From positions 11,270,501 through 11,334,500 of the forward strand of contig NC_060107.1 of the NCBI RefSeq assembly GCF_021155765.1: a DNA stretch of 64,000 nt, read 5' to 3'. The position numbers were made by a program, and so were the translations under genes. Shown one piece after another: positions 11,601 through 24,049 of the stretch (position 1 is its first letter; every line of letters begins with the position of its first letter). This DNA comes from Diprion similis. Its lineage: Eukaryota; Arthropoda; Insecta; Hymenoptera; Diprionidae. The notes under the pieces are model-generated. The model made no database searches. It was not told the origin of the DNA and was given only the letters and a program-made list of their open reading frames with translations.

Positions 11601-14600
11601 CCCTTTGGATTTTTCGCGAAAATTCCACCGATTTTGGAAAGTGCTGCAATTGATTTGTTGAGGCACTATTCTGACGTAATTTTGCGAGAGAAAACGATTC
11701 AGCACAGTCCCAATACGCTGCGAGCAACGGATCAAAAGTTACAGACAAAAAACGAAAAACGTGTTTCGTCCATTTTTCAGCTGATGGTCTGTGAGTCGTA
11801 GTTTTTCTGCTGTTGATCCTACGCTATTTTTACTGTGTTTTCTGAGTTCCTGGGCGTCAAATTAGCCTAGAAAAGGTCGTGCAAATCGATTCCGAGTCGA
11901 AATATTTTCGGCTCCGAAAATCAAAAAAAAAGGAAGGCTAACCCCTTTGGATTTTTTGTAGAAATTTCATCGATTTTGAAAAGTGCTGCAATTGATTCGT
12001 TGAGGCACTATTCCGACGTAATTTTGCGAGAGAAAGCGATTGAGCGCAGTCCCAATACGCTGCGAGCAACGGATCAAAAGTTACAGACAAAAAACGAAAA
12101 ACGTGTTTCGTCCATTTTTCAGCTGATGGTCTGTGAGTCGTTGTTTTTCTGCTGTTGATCCGACGCTATTTTTACTGTGTTTTCTGAGTTCCTTGGCGTC
12201 AAATTAGCCTAGAAAGGGTCGTACGAATCGATTCCGAGTCGAAAAATTTTCGGCTCCGAAAATCAAAAAAAAAGTAAGGCTAACCCCTTTGGATTTTTTG
12301 TAAAAATTTCACTGATTTTGAAAAGTGCTGCAATTGATTCGTTGAGGCACTATTCTGACGTAATTTTGCGAGAGAAAACGATTGAGCGCAGTCCCAATAC
12401 GCTGCGAGCAACGGATCAAAAGTTACAGAGAAGAAACGGAAAACGTGTTTCGTCCATTTTTCAGCTGATGGTCTGTGAGTCGTTGTTTTTCTGCTGTTGA
12501 TCCTACGCTATTTTTACTGTGTTTTCTGAGTTCCTGGGCGTCAAATTAGCCTAGAAAGGGTCGTGCAAATCGATTCCGAGTCGAAAAATTCTCGGCTCCG
12601 AAAATCAAAAAAAAAGGAAGGCTAACCCCTTTGGATTTTTTGTAAAAATTTCACCGATTTTGAAAAGTGCTGCAATTAATTCGTTGAGGCACTATTCCGA
12701 CGTAATTTTGCGAGAGAAAACGATTGAGCGCAGTCCCAATACGCTGCGAGCAACGGATCAAAAGTTACAGGCAAAAAACGAAAAACGTCTTTCGTCCATT
12801 TTTCAGCTGATGGTCTGTGAGTCGTAGTTTTTCTGCCGTTGATCCTACGCTATTTTTACTGTGTTTTCTGAGTTCCTGGGCGCCAAATTAGCCTAGAAAT
12901 GGTCGTACAAATCGATTCCGAGTCGCAAAATTTTCGGCCCCGAAAATCGAAAAAAAGTAAGGCTAACCCCTTTGGATTTTTTGTAAAAATTTTACCGATT
13001 TTGAAAAGTGCTGCAATTGATTCGTTGAGGCACTATTCCGACGTAATTTTGCGATAGAAAACGATTGAGCGCAGTCCCAATACGCTGCGAGCAACGTATC
13101 AAAAGTTACCGGCAAAAAACTAAAAGCTGTTTTGTCGATTTTTCAGCTGATGGTCTGTGAGTCGTAGTTTGTCTGCTGTTGATCCTACGCTATTTTTACT
13201 GTGTTTTCTGAGTTTCTGGGCGTCAAATTAGCCTAGAAAGGGTCGTACAAATCGATTCCGAGTCAAAAAATTTTCGGCTCCGAAAATCAGAAAAAAGTAA
13301 GGCTAACTTCTTTGGATTTTTCGCGAAAATTCCACCGATTTTGGAAAGTGCTGCAATTGATTTGTTGAGGCACTATTCTGACGTAATTTTGCGAGAGAAA
13401 ACGATTCAGCGCAGTCCCAATACGCTGCGAGCAACGGATCAAAAGTTACAGACAAAAAACGAAAAACGTGTTTCGTCCATTTTTCAGCTGATGGTCTGTG
13501 AGTCGTAGTTTTTCTGCTGTTGATCCTACGCTATTTTTACTGTGTTTTCTGAGTTCCTGGGCGTCAAATTAGCCTAGAAAAGGTCGTGCAAATCGATTCC
13601 GAGTCGAAATATTTTCGGCTCCGAAAATCAAAAAAAAAGGAAGGCTAACCCCTTTGGATTTTTTGTAGAAATTTCATCGATTTTGAAAAGTGCTGCAATT
13701 GATTCGTTGAGGCACTATTCCGACGTAATTTTGCGAGAGAAAGCGATTGAGCGCAGTCCCAATACGCTGCGAGCAACGGATCAAAAGTTACAGACAAAAA
13801 ACGAAAAACGTGTTTCGTCCATTTTTCAGCTGATGGTCTGTGAGTCGTTGTTTTTCTGCTGTTGATCCGACGCTATTTTTACTGTGTTTTCTGAGTTCCT
13901 TGGCGTCAAATTAGCCTAGAAAGGGTCGTACGAATCGATTCCGAGTCGAAAAATTTTCGGCTCCGAAAATCAAAAAAAAAGTAAGGCTAACCCCTTTGGA
14001 TTTTTTGTAAAAATTTCACTGATTTTGAAAAGTGCTGCAATTGATTCGTTGAGGCACTATTCTGACGTAATTTTGCGAGAGAAAACGATTGAGCGCAGTC
14101 CCGATACGCTGCGAGCAACGGATCAAAAGTTACAGACAAAAAACGAAAAACGTGTTTCGTCCATTTTTCAGCTGATGGTCTGTGAGTCGTAGTTTTTCTG
14201 CTGTTGATCCTACGCTATTTTTACTGTGTTTTCTGAGTTCCTGGGCGTCAAATTAGCCTAGAAAGGGTCGTGCAAATCGATTCCGAGTCGAAAAATTTTC
14301 GGCTCCGAAAATCAAAAAAAAAGTAAGGCTAACCCCTTTGGATTTTTTGTAAAAATTTCACCGATTTTGAAAAGTGCTGCAATTGATTCGTTGAGGCACT
14401 ATTCCGACGTAATTTTGCGAGAGAAAACGATTGAGCGCAGTCCCAATACGCTGCGAGCAACGGATCAAAAGTTACAGACAAAAAACGAAAAACGTGTTTC
14501 GTCCATTTTTCAGCTGATGGTCTGTGAGTCGTTGTTTTTCTGCTGTTGATCCTACGCTATTTTTACTGTGTTTTCTGAGTTCCTGGGCGTCAAATTAGCC

Positions 14601-17600
14601 TAGAAAGGGTCGTACAAATCGATTCCGAGTCGAAAAATTTTCGGCTCCGAAAATCAAAAAAAAAGTAAGGCTAACCCCTTTGGATTTTTTGTAAAAATTT
14701 CACCGATTTTGAAAAGTGCTGCAATTAATTCGTTGAGGCACTATTCCGACGTAATTTTGCGAGAGAAAACGATTGAGCGCAGTCCCAATACGCTGCGAGC
14801 AACGGATCAAAAGTTACAGACAAAAAACGAAAAACGTGTTTCGTCCATTTTTCAGCTGATGGTCTGTGAGTCGTTGTTTTTCTGCTGTTGATCCTACGCT
14901 ATTTTTACTGTGTTTTCTGAGTTCCTGGGCGTCAAATTAGCCTAGAAAGGGTCGTGCAAATCGATTCCGAGTCGAAAAATTCTCGGCTCCGAAAATCAAG
15001 AAAAAAGGAAGGCTAACCCCTTTGGATTTTTTGTAAAAATTTCACCGATTTTGAAAAGTGCTGCAATTAATTCGTTGAGGCACTATTCCGACGTAATTTT
15101 GCGAGAGAAAACGATTGAGCGCAGTCCCAATACGCTGCGAGCAACGGATCAAAAGTTACAGGCAAAAAACGAAAAACGTCTTTCGTCCATTTTTCAGCTG
15201 ATGGTCTGTGAGTCGTAGTTTTTCTGCCGTTGATCCTACGCTATTTTTACTGTGTTTTCAGAGTTCCTGGGCGCCAAATTAGCCTAGAAATGGTCGTACA
15301 AATCGATTCCAAATCGCAAAATTTTCGGCCCCGAAAATCGAAAAAAAGTAAGGCTAACCCCTTTGGATTTTTTGTAAAAATTTTACCGATTTTGAAAAGT
15401 GCTGCAATTGATTCGTTGAGGCACTATTCCGACGTAATTTTGCGAGAGAAAACGATTGAGCGCAGTCCCAATACGCTGCGAGCAACGTATCAAAAGTTAC
15501 CGGCAAAAAACTAAGAGCTGTTTTGTCGATTTTTCAGCTGATGGTCTGTGAGTCGTAGTTTGTCTGCTGTTGATCCTACGCTATTTTTACTGTGTTTTCT
15601 GAGTTTCTGGGCGTCAAATTAGCCTAGAAAGGGTCGTACAAATCGATTCCGAGTCAAAAAATTTTCGGCTCCGAAAATCAGAAAAAAGTAAGGCTAACCC
15701 CTTTGGATTTTTCGCGAAAATTCCACCGATTTTGGAAAGTGCTGCAATTGATTTGTTGAGGCACTATTCTGACGTAATTTTGCGAGAGAAAACGATTCAG
15801 CACAGTCCCAATACGCTGCGAGCAACGGATCAAAAGTTACAGACAAAAAACGAAAAACGTGTTTCGTCCATTTTTCAGCTGATGGTCTGTGAGTCGTAGT
15901 TTTTCTGCTGTTGATCCTACGCTATTTTTACTGTGTTTTCTGAGTTCCTGGGCGTCAAATTAGCCTAGAAAAGGTCGTGCAAATCGATTCCGAGTCGAAA
16001 TATTTTCGGCTCCGAAAATCAAAAAAAAAGGAAGGCTAACCCCTTTGGATTTTTTGTAGAAATTTCATCGATTTTGAAAAGTGCTGCAATTGATTCGTTG
16101 AGGCACTATTCCGACGTAATTTTGCGAGAGAAAGCGATTGAGCGCAGTCCCAATACGCTGCGAGCAACGGATCAAAAGTTACAGACAAAAAACGAAAAAC
16201 GTGTTTCGTCCATTTTTCAGCTGATGGTCTGTGAGTCGTTGTTTTTCTGCTGTTGATCCGACGCTATTTTTACTGTGTTTTCTGAGTTCCTTGGCGTCAA
16301 ATTAGCCTAGAAAGGGTCGTACGAATCGATTCCGAGTCGAAAAATTTTCGGCTCCGAAAATCAAAAAAAAAGTAAGGCTAACCCCTTTGGATTTTTTGTA
16401 AAAATTTCACTGATTTTGAAAAGTGCTGCAATTGATTCGTTGAGGCACTATTCTGACGTAATTTTGCGAGAGAAAACGATTGAGCGCAGTCCCAATACGC
16501 TGCGAGCAACGGATCAAAAGTTACAGAGAAGAAACGGAAAACGTGTTTCGTCCATTTTTCAGCTGATGGTCTGTGAGTCGTTGTTTTTCTGCTGTTGATC
16601 CTACGCTATTTTTACTGTGTTTTCTGAGTTCCTGGGCGTCAAATTAGCCTAGAAAGGGTCGTGCAAATCGATTCCGAGTCGAAAAATTCTCGGCTCCGAA
16701 AATCAAAAAAAAAGGAAGGCTAACCCCTTTGGATTTTTTGTAAAAATTTCACCGATTTTGAAAAGTGCTGCAATTAATTCGTTGAGGCACTATTCCGACG
16801 TAATTTTGCGAGAGAAAACGATTGAGCGCAGTCCCAATACGCTGCGAGCAACGGATCAAAAGTTACAGGCAAAAAACGAAAAACGTCTTTCGTCCATTTT
16901 TCAGCTGATGGTCTGTGAGTCGTAGTTTTTCTGCCGTTGATCCTACGCTATTTTTACTGTGTTTTCTGAGTTCCTGGGCGCCAAATTAGCCTAGAAATGG
17001 TCGTACAAATCGATTCCGAGTCGCAAAATTTTCGGCCCCGAAAATCGAAAAAAAGTAAGGCTAACCCCTTTGGATTTTTTGTAAAAATTTTACCGATTTT
17101 GAAAAGTGCTGCAATTGATTCGTTGAGGCACTATTCCGACGTAATTTTGCGATAGAAAACGATTGAGCGCAGTCCCAATACGCTGCGAGCAACGTATCAA
17201 AAGTTACCGGCAAAAAACTAAAAGCTGTTTTGTCGATTTTTCAGCTGATGGTCTGTGAGTCGTAGTTTGTCTGCTGTTGATCCTACGCTATTTTTACTGT
17301 GTTTTCTGAGTTTCTGGGCGTCAAATTAGCCTAGAAAGGGTCGTACAAATCGATTCCGAGTCAAAAAATTTTCGGCTCCGAAAATCAGAAAAAAGTAAGG
17401 CTAACTTCTTTGGATTTTTCGCGAAAATTCCACCGATTTTGGAAAGTGCTGCAATTGATTTGTTGAGGCACTATTCTGACGTAATTTTGCGAGAGAAAAC
17501 GATTCAGCGCAGTCCCAATACGCTGCGAGCAACGGATCAAAAGTTACAGACAAAAAACGAAAAACGTGTTTCGTCCATTTTTCAGCTGATGGTCTGTGAG

Positions 17601-20600
17601 TCGTAGTTTTTCTGCTGTTGATCCTACGCTATTTTTACTGTGTTTTCTGAGTTCCTGGGCGTCAAATTAGCCTAGAAAAGGTCGTGCAAATCGATTCCGA
17701 GTCGAAATATTTTCGGCTCCGAAAATCAAAAAAAAAGGAAGGCTAACCCCTTTGGATTTTTTGTAGAAATTTCATCGATTTTGAAAAGTGCTGCAATTGA
17801 TTCGTTGAGGCACTATTCCGACGTAATTTTGCGAGAGAAAGCGATTGAGCGCAGTCCCAATACGCTGCGAGCAACGGATCAAAAGTTACAGACAAAAAAC
17901 GAAAAACGTGTTTCGTCCATTTTTCAGCTGATGGTCTGTGAGTCGTTGTTTTTCTGCTGTTGATCCGACGCTATTTTTACTGTGTTTTCTGAGTTCCTTG
18001 GCGTCAAATTAGCCTAGAAAGGGTCGTACGAATCGATTCCGAGTCGAAAAATTTTCGGCTCCGAAAATCAAAAAAAAAGTAAGGCTAACCCCTTTGGATT
18101 TTTTGTAAAAATTTCACTGATTTTGAAAAGTGCTGCAATTGATTCGTTGAGGCACTATTCTGACGTAATTTTGCGAGAGAAAACGATTGAGCGCAGTCCC
18201 GATACGCTGCGAGCAACGGATCAAAAGTTACAGACAAAAAACGAAAAACGTGTTTCGTCCATTTTTCAGCTGATGGTCTGTGAGTCGTAGTTTTTCTGCT
18301 GTTGATCCTACGCTATTTTTACTGTGTTTTCTGAGTTCCTGGGCGTCAAATTAGCCTAGAAAGGGTCGTGCAAATCGATTCCGAGTCGAAAAATTTTCGG
18401 CTCCGAAAATCAAAAAAAAAGTAAGGCTAACCCCTTTGGATTTTTTGTAAAAATTTCACCGATTTTGAAAAGTGCTGCAATTGATTCGTTGAGGCACTAT
18501 TCCGACGTAATTTTGCGAGAGAAAACGATTGAGCGCAGTCCCAATACGCTGCGAGCAACGGATCAAAAGTTACAGACAAAAAACGAAAAACGTGTTTCGT
18601 CCATTTTTCAGCTGATGGTCTGTGAGTCGTTGTTTTTCTGCTGTTGATCCTACGCTATTTTTACTGTGTTTTCTGAGTTCCTGGGCGTCAAATTAGCCTA
18701 GAAAGGGTCGTACAAATCGATTCCGAGTCGAAAAATTTTCGGCTCCGAAAATCAAAAAAAAAGTAAGGCTAACCCCTTTGGATTTTTTGTAAAAATTTCA
18801 CCGATTTTGAAAAGTGCTGCAATTAATTCGTTGAGGCACTATTCCGACGTAATTTTGCGAGAGAAAACGATTGAGCGCAGTCCCAATACGCTGCGAGCAA
18901 CGGATCAAAAGTTACAGACAAAAAACGAAAAACGTGTTTCGTCCATTTTTCAGCTGATGGTCTGTGAGTCGTTGTTTTTCTGCTGTTGATCCTACGCTAT
19001 TTTTACTGTGTTTTCTGAGTTCCTGGGCGTCAAATTAGCCTAGAAAGGGTCGTGCAAATCGATTCCGAGTCGAAAAATTCTCGGCTCCGAAAATCAAGAA
19101 AAAAGGAAGGCTAACCCCTTTGGATTTTTTGTAAAAATTTCACCGATTTTGAAAAGTGCTGCAATTAATTCGTTGAGGCACTATTCCGACGTAATTTTGC
19201 GAGAGAAAACGATTGAGCGCAGTCCCAATACGCTGCGAGCAACGGATCAAAAGTTACAGGCAAAAAACGAAAAACGTCTTTCGTCCATTTTTCAGCTGAT
19301 GGTCTGTGAGTCGTAGTTTTTCTGCCGTTGATCCTACGCTATTTTTACTGTGTTTTCAGAGTTCCTGGGCGCCAAATTAGCCTAGAAATGGTCGTACAAA
19401 TCGATTCCAAATCGCAAAATTTTCGGCCCCGAAAATCAAAAAAAAGTAAGGCTAACCCCTTTGGATTTTTTGTAAAAATTTTACCGATTTTGAAAAGTGC
19501 TGCAATTGATTCGTTGAGGCACTATTCCGACGTAATTTTGCGAGAGAAAACGATTGAGCGCAGTCCCAATACGCTGCGAGCAACGTATCAAAAGTTACCG
19601 GCAAAAAACTAAGAGCTGTTTTGTCGATTTTTCAGCTGATGGTCTGTGAGTCGTAGTTTGTCTGCTGTTGATCCTACGCTATTTTTACTGTGTTTTCTGA
19701 GTTTCTGGGCGTCAAATTAGCCTAGAAAGGGTCGTACAAATCGATTCCGAGTCAAAAAATTTTCGGCTCCGAAAATCAGAAAAAAGTAAGGCTAACCCCT
19801 TTGGATTTTTCGCGAAAATTCCACCGATTTTGGAAAGTGCTGCAATTGATTTGTTGAGGCACTATTCTGACGTAATTTTGCGAGAGAAAACGATTCAGCA
19901 CAGTCCCAATACGCTGCGAGCAACGGATCAAAAGTTACAGACAAAAAACGAAAAACGTGTTTCGTCCATTTTTCAGCTGATGGTCTGTGAGTCGTAGTTT
20001 TTCTGCTGTTGATCCTACGCTATTTTTACTGTGTTTTCTGAGTTCCTGGGCGTCAAATTAGCCTAGAAAAGGTCGTGCAAATCGATTCCGAGTCGAAATA
20101 TTTTCGGCTCCGAAAATCAAAAAAAAAGGAAGGCTAACCCCTTTGGATTTTTTGTAGAAATTTCATCGATTTTGAAAAGTGCTGCAATTGATTCGTTGAG
20201 GCACTATTTCGACGTAATTTTGCGAGAGAAAGCGATTGAGCGCAGTCCCAATACGCTGCGAGCAACGGATCAAAAGTTACAGACAAAAAACGAAAAACGT
20301 GTTTCGTCCATTTTTCAGCTGATGGTCTGTGAGTCGTTGTTTTTCTGCTGTTGATCCGACGCTATTTTTACTGTGTTTTCTGAGTTCCTTGGCGTCAAAT
20401 TAGCCTAGAAAGGGTCGTACGAATCGATTCCGAGTCGAAAAATTTTCGGCTCCGAAAATCAAAAAAAAAGTAAGGCTAACCCCTTTGGATTTTTTGTAAA
20501 AATTTCACTGATTTTGAAAAGTGCTGCAATTGATTCGTTGAGGCACTATTCTGACGTAATTTTGCGAGAGAAAACGATTGAGCGCAGTCCCAATACGCTG

Positions 20601-21240
20601 CGAGCAACGGATCAAAAGTTACAGAGAAGAAACGGAAAACGTGTTTCGTCCATTTTTCAGCTGATGGTCTGTGAGTCGTTGTTTTTCTGCTGTTGATCCT
20701 ACGCTATTTTTACTGTGTTTTCTGAGTTCCTGGGCGTCAAATTAGCCTAGAAAGGGTCGTGCAAATCGATTCCGAGTCGAAAAATTCTCGGCTCCGAAAA
20801 TCAAAAAAAAAGGAAGGCTAACCCCTTTGGATTTTTTGTAAAAATTTCACCGATTTTGAAAAGTGCTGCAATTGATTCGTTGAGGCACTATTCCGACGTA
20901 ATTTTGCGAGAGAAAACGATTGAGCGCAGTCCCAATACGCTGCGAGCAACGGATCAAAAGTTACAGGCAAAAAACGAAAAACGTCTTTCGTCCATTTTTC
21001 AGCTGATGGTCTGTGAGTCGTAGTTTTTCTGCCGTTGATCCTACGCTATTTTTACTGTGTTTTCTGAGTTCCTGGGCGCCAAATTAGCCTAGAAATGGTC
21101 GTACAAATCGATTCCGAGTCGCAAAATTTTCGGCCCCGAAAATCGAAAAAAAGTAAGGTTAACCCCTTTGGATTTTTTGTAAAAATTTTACCGATTTTGA
21201 AAAGTGCTGCAATTGATTCGTTGAGGCACTATTCCGACGT
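8390..21240. repeat. HOR domain 3: 12-monomer unit (4,098 bp), about 3 copies
   Basis: Diagnostic variants recur every 4,098 bp. 'gcgatagaaaacg' is at about 8953, 13051 and 17149. 'attcagcacagtccc' is at about 11697, 15795 and 19893. A start-containing variant, 'cagagttcctgggcgcc', is at about 11161, 15259 and 19357. Each 12-mer contains two related halves offset by 2,391 bp (7 monomers): 'gagagaaagcgattg' occurs at about 9640, 12031, 13738, 16129, 17836 and 20227, alternating spacings of 7 and 5 monomers. Copies 2 and 3 share variants missing from copy 1, such as 'ggctaacttctttgg' (13303 and 17401) and 'aatcaagaaaaaagg' (about 14995 and 19093). Confidence 0.88.
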
Positions 21241-24049
21241 AATTTTGCGAGAGAAAACGATTGAGCGCAGTCCCAATACGCTGCGAGCAACGTATCAAAA
21301 GTTACCGGCAAAAAACTAAGAGCTGTTTTGTCGATTTTTCAGCTGATGGTCTGTGAGTCGTAGTTTGTCTGCTGTTGATCCTACGCTATTTTTACTGTGT
21401 TTTCTGAGTTCCTGGGCGTCAAATTAGCCTAGAAAGGGTCGTACAAATCGATTCCGAGTCGAAAAATTTTCGGCTCCGAAAATCAAAAAAAAAGTAAGGC
21501 TAACCCCTTTGGATTTTTTGTAAAAATTTCACCGATTTTGAAAAGTGCTGCAATTGATTCGTTGAGGCACTATTCTGACGTAATTTTGCGAGAAAAAACG
21601 ATTGAGCGCAGTCCCAATACGCTGCGAGCAACGGATCAAAAGTTACCGGCAAAAAACTAAAAGCTGTTTTGTCGATTTTTCAGCTGATGGTCTGTGAGTC
21701 GTAGTTTGTCTGCTGTTGATCCTACGCTATTTTTACTGTGTTTTCTGAGTTCCTGGGCGTCAAATTAGCCTAGAAAGGGTCGTACAAATCGATTCCGAGT
21801 CAAAAAATTTTCAGCTCCGAAAATCAGAAAAAAAGTAAGGCTAACCCCTTTGGATTTTTCGCGAAAATTCCACCGATTTTGGAAAGTGCTGCAATTGATT
21901 TGTTGAGGCACTATTCTGACGTAATTTTGCGAGAGAAAACGATTGAGCGCAGTCCCGATACGCTGCGAGCAACGGATCAAAAGTTACAGACAAAAAACGA
22001 AAAACGTGTTTCGTCCATTTTTCAGCTGATGGTCTGTGAGTCGTAGTTTTTCTGCTGTTGATCCTACGCTATTTTTACTGTGTTTTCTGAGTTCCTGGGC
22101 GTCAAATTAGCCTAGAAAGGGTCGTGCAAATCGATTCCGAGTCGAAAAATTTTCGGCTCCGAAAATCCAAAAAAAAGTAAGGCTAACCCCTTTGGATTTT
22201 TCGCGAAAATTCCACCGATTTTGGAAAGTGCTGCAATTGATTTGTTGAGGCACTATTCTGACGTAATTTTGCGAGAGAAAACGATTGAGCGCAGTCCCGA
22301 TACGCTGCGAGCAACGGATCAAAAGTTACAGACAAAAAACGAAAAACGTGTTTCGTCCATTTTTCAGCTGATGGTCTGTGAGTCGTAGTTTTTCTGCTGT
22401 TGATCCTACGCTATTTTTACTGTGTTTTCTGAGTTCCTGGGCGTCAAATTAGCCTAGAAAGGGTCGTGCAAATCGATTCCGAGTCGAAAAATTTTCGGCT
22501 CCGAGAATCAAAAAAAAAGTAAGGCTAACCCCTTTGGATTTTTTGTAAAAATTTCACCGATTTTGAAAAGTGCTGCAATTGATTCGTTGAGGCACTATTC
22601 TGACGTAATTTTGCGAGAGAAAACGATTGAGCGCAGTCCCAATACGCTGCGAGCAACGGATCAAAAGTTACCGGCAAAAAACTAAAAGCTGTTTTGTCGA
22701 TTTTTCAGCTGATGGTCTGTGAGTCGTAGTTTGTCTGCTGTTGATCCTACGCTATTTTTACTGTGTTTCCTGAGTTTCTGGGCGTCAAATTAGCCTAGAA
22801 AGGGTCGTACAAATCGATTCCGAGTCAAAAAATTTTCGGCTCCGAAAATCAGAAAAAAGTAAGGCTAACCCCTTTGGATTTTTCGCGAAAATTCCACCGA
22901 TTTTGGAAAGTGCTGCAATTGATTTGTTGAGGCACTATTCTGACGTAATTTTGCGAGAGAAAACGATTTAGCGCAGTCCCAATACGCTGCGAGCAACGGA
23001 TCAAAAGTTACAGACAAAAAACGAAAAACGTGTTTCGTCCATTTTTCAGCTGATGGTCTGTGAGTCGTAGTTTTTCTGCTGTTGATCCTACGCCATTTTT
23101 ACTGCGTTTTCTGAGTTCCTGGGCGTCAAAGTAGCCTAGAAAAGGTCGTGCAAATCGATTCCGAGTCGAAAAATTTTCGGCTCCGAAAATCAAAAAAAAA
23201 GGAAGGCTAACCCCTTTGGATTTTTTGTAGAAATTTCATCGATTTTGAAAAGTGCTGCAATTGATTCGTTGAGGCACTATTCCGACGTAATTTTGCGAGA
23301 GAAAACGATTGAGCGCAGTCCCAATACGCTGCGAGCAACGGATCAAAAGTTACAGACAAAAAACGAAAAACGTGTTTCGTCCATTTTTCAGCTGATGGTC
23401 TGTGAGTCGTTGTTTTTCTGCTGTTGATCCTACGCTATTTTTACTGTGTTTTCTGAGTTCCTTGGCGTCAAATTAGCCTAGAAAGGGTCGTACAAATCGA
23501 TTCCGAGTCGAAAAATTTTCGGCTCCGAAAATCAAAAAAAAAGTAAGGCTAACCCCTTTGGATTTTTTGTAAAAATTTCACCGATTTTGAAAAGTGCTGC
23601 AATTGATTCGTTGAGGCACTATTCTGACGTAATTTTGCGAGAGAAAACAATTGAGCGCAGTCCCAATACGCTGCGAGCAACGGATCAAAAGTTACAGACA
23701 AGAAACGAAAAACGTGTTTCGTCCATTTTTCAGCTGATGGTCTGTGAGTCGTTGTTTTTCTGCTGTTGATCCTACGCTATTTTTACTGTGTTTTCTGAGT
23801 TCCTGGGCGTCAAATTAGCCTAGAAAGGGTCGTGCAAATCGATTCCGAGTCGAAAAATTCTCGGCTCCGAAAATCAAAAAAAAAGGAAGGCTAACCCCTT
23901 TGGATTTTTTGTAAAAATTTCACCGATTTTGAAAAGTGCTGCAATTAATCCGTTGAGGCACTATTCCGACGTAATTTTGCGAGAGAAAACGATTGAGCGC
24001 AGTCCCAATACGCTGCGAGCAACGGATCAAAAGTTACAGGCAAAAAACG
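21241..24049. repeat. Mixed monomers between the 12-mer and 10-mer HOR domains
   Basis: These monomers are close to consensus but I could not place them in a clean period with either neighbour. They combine class A and class B monomers, including adjacent monomers with 'cagtcccgatacgctgcg' near 21951 and 22293, one unit apart. This looks like the junction where two amplification events meet. It may also carry decayed pieces of both. Confidence 0.6.
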
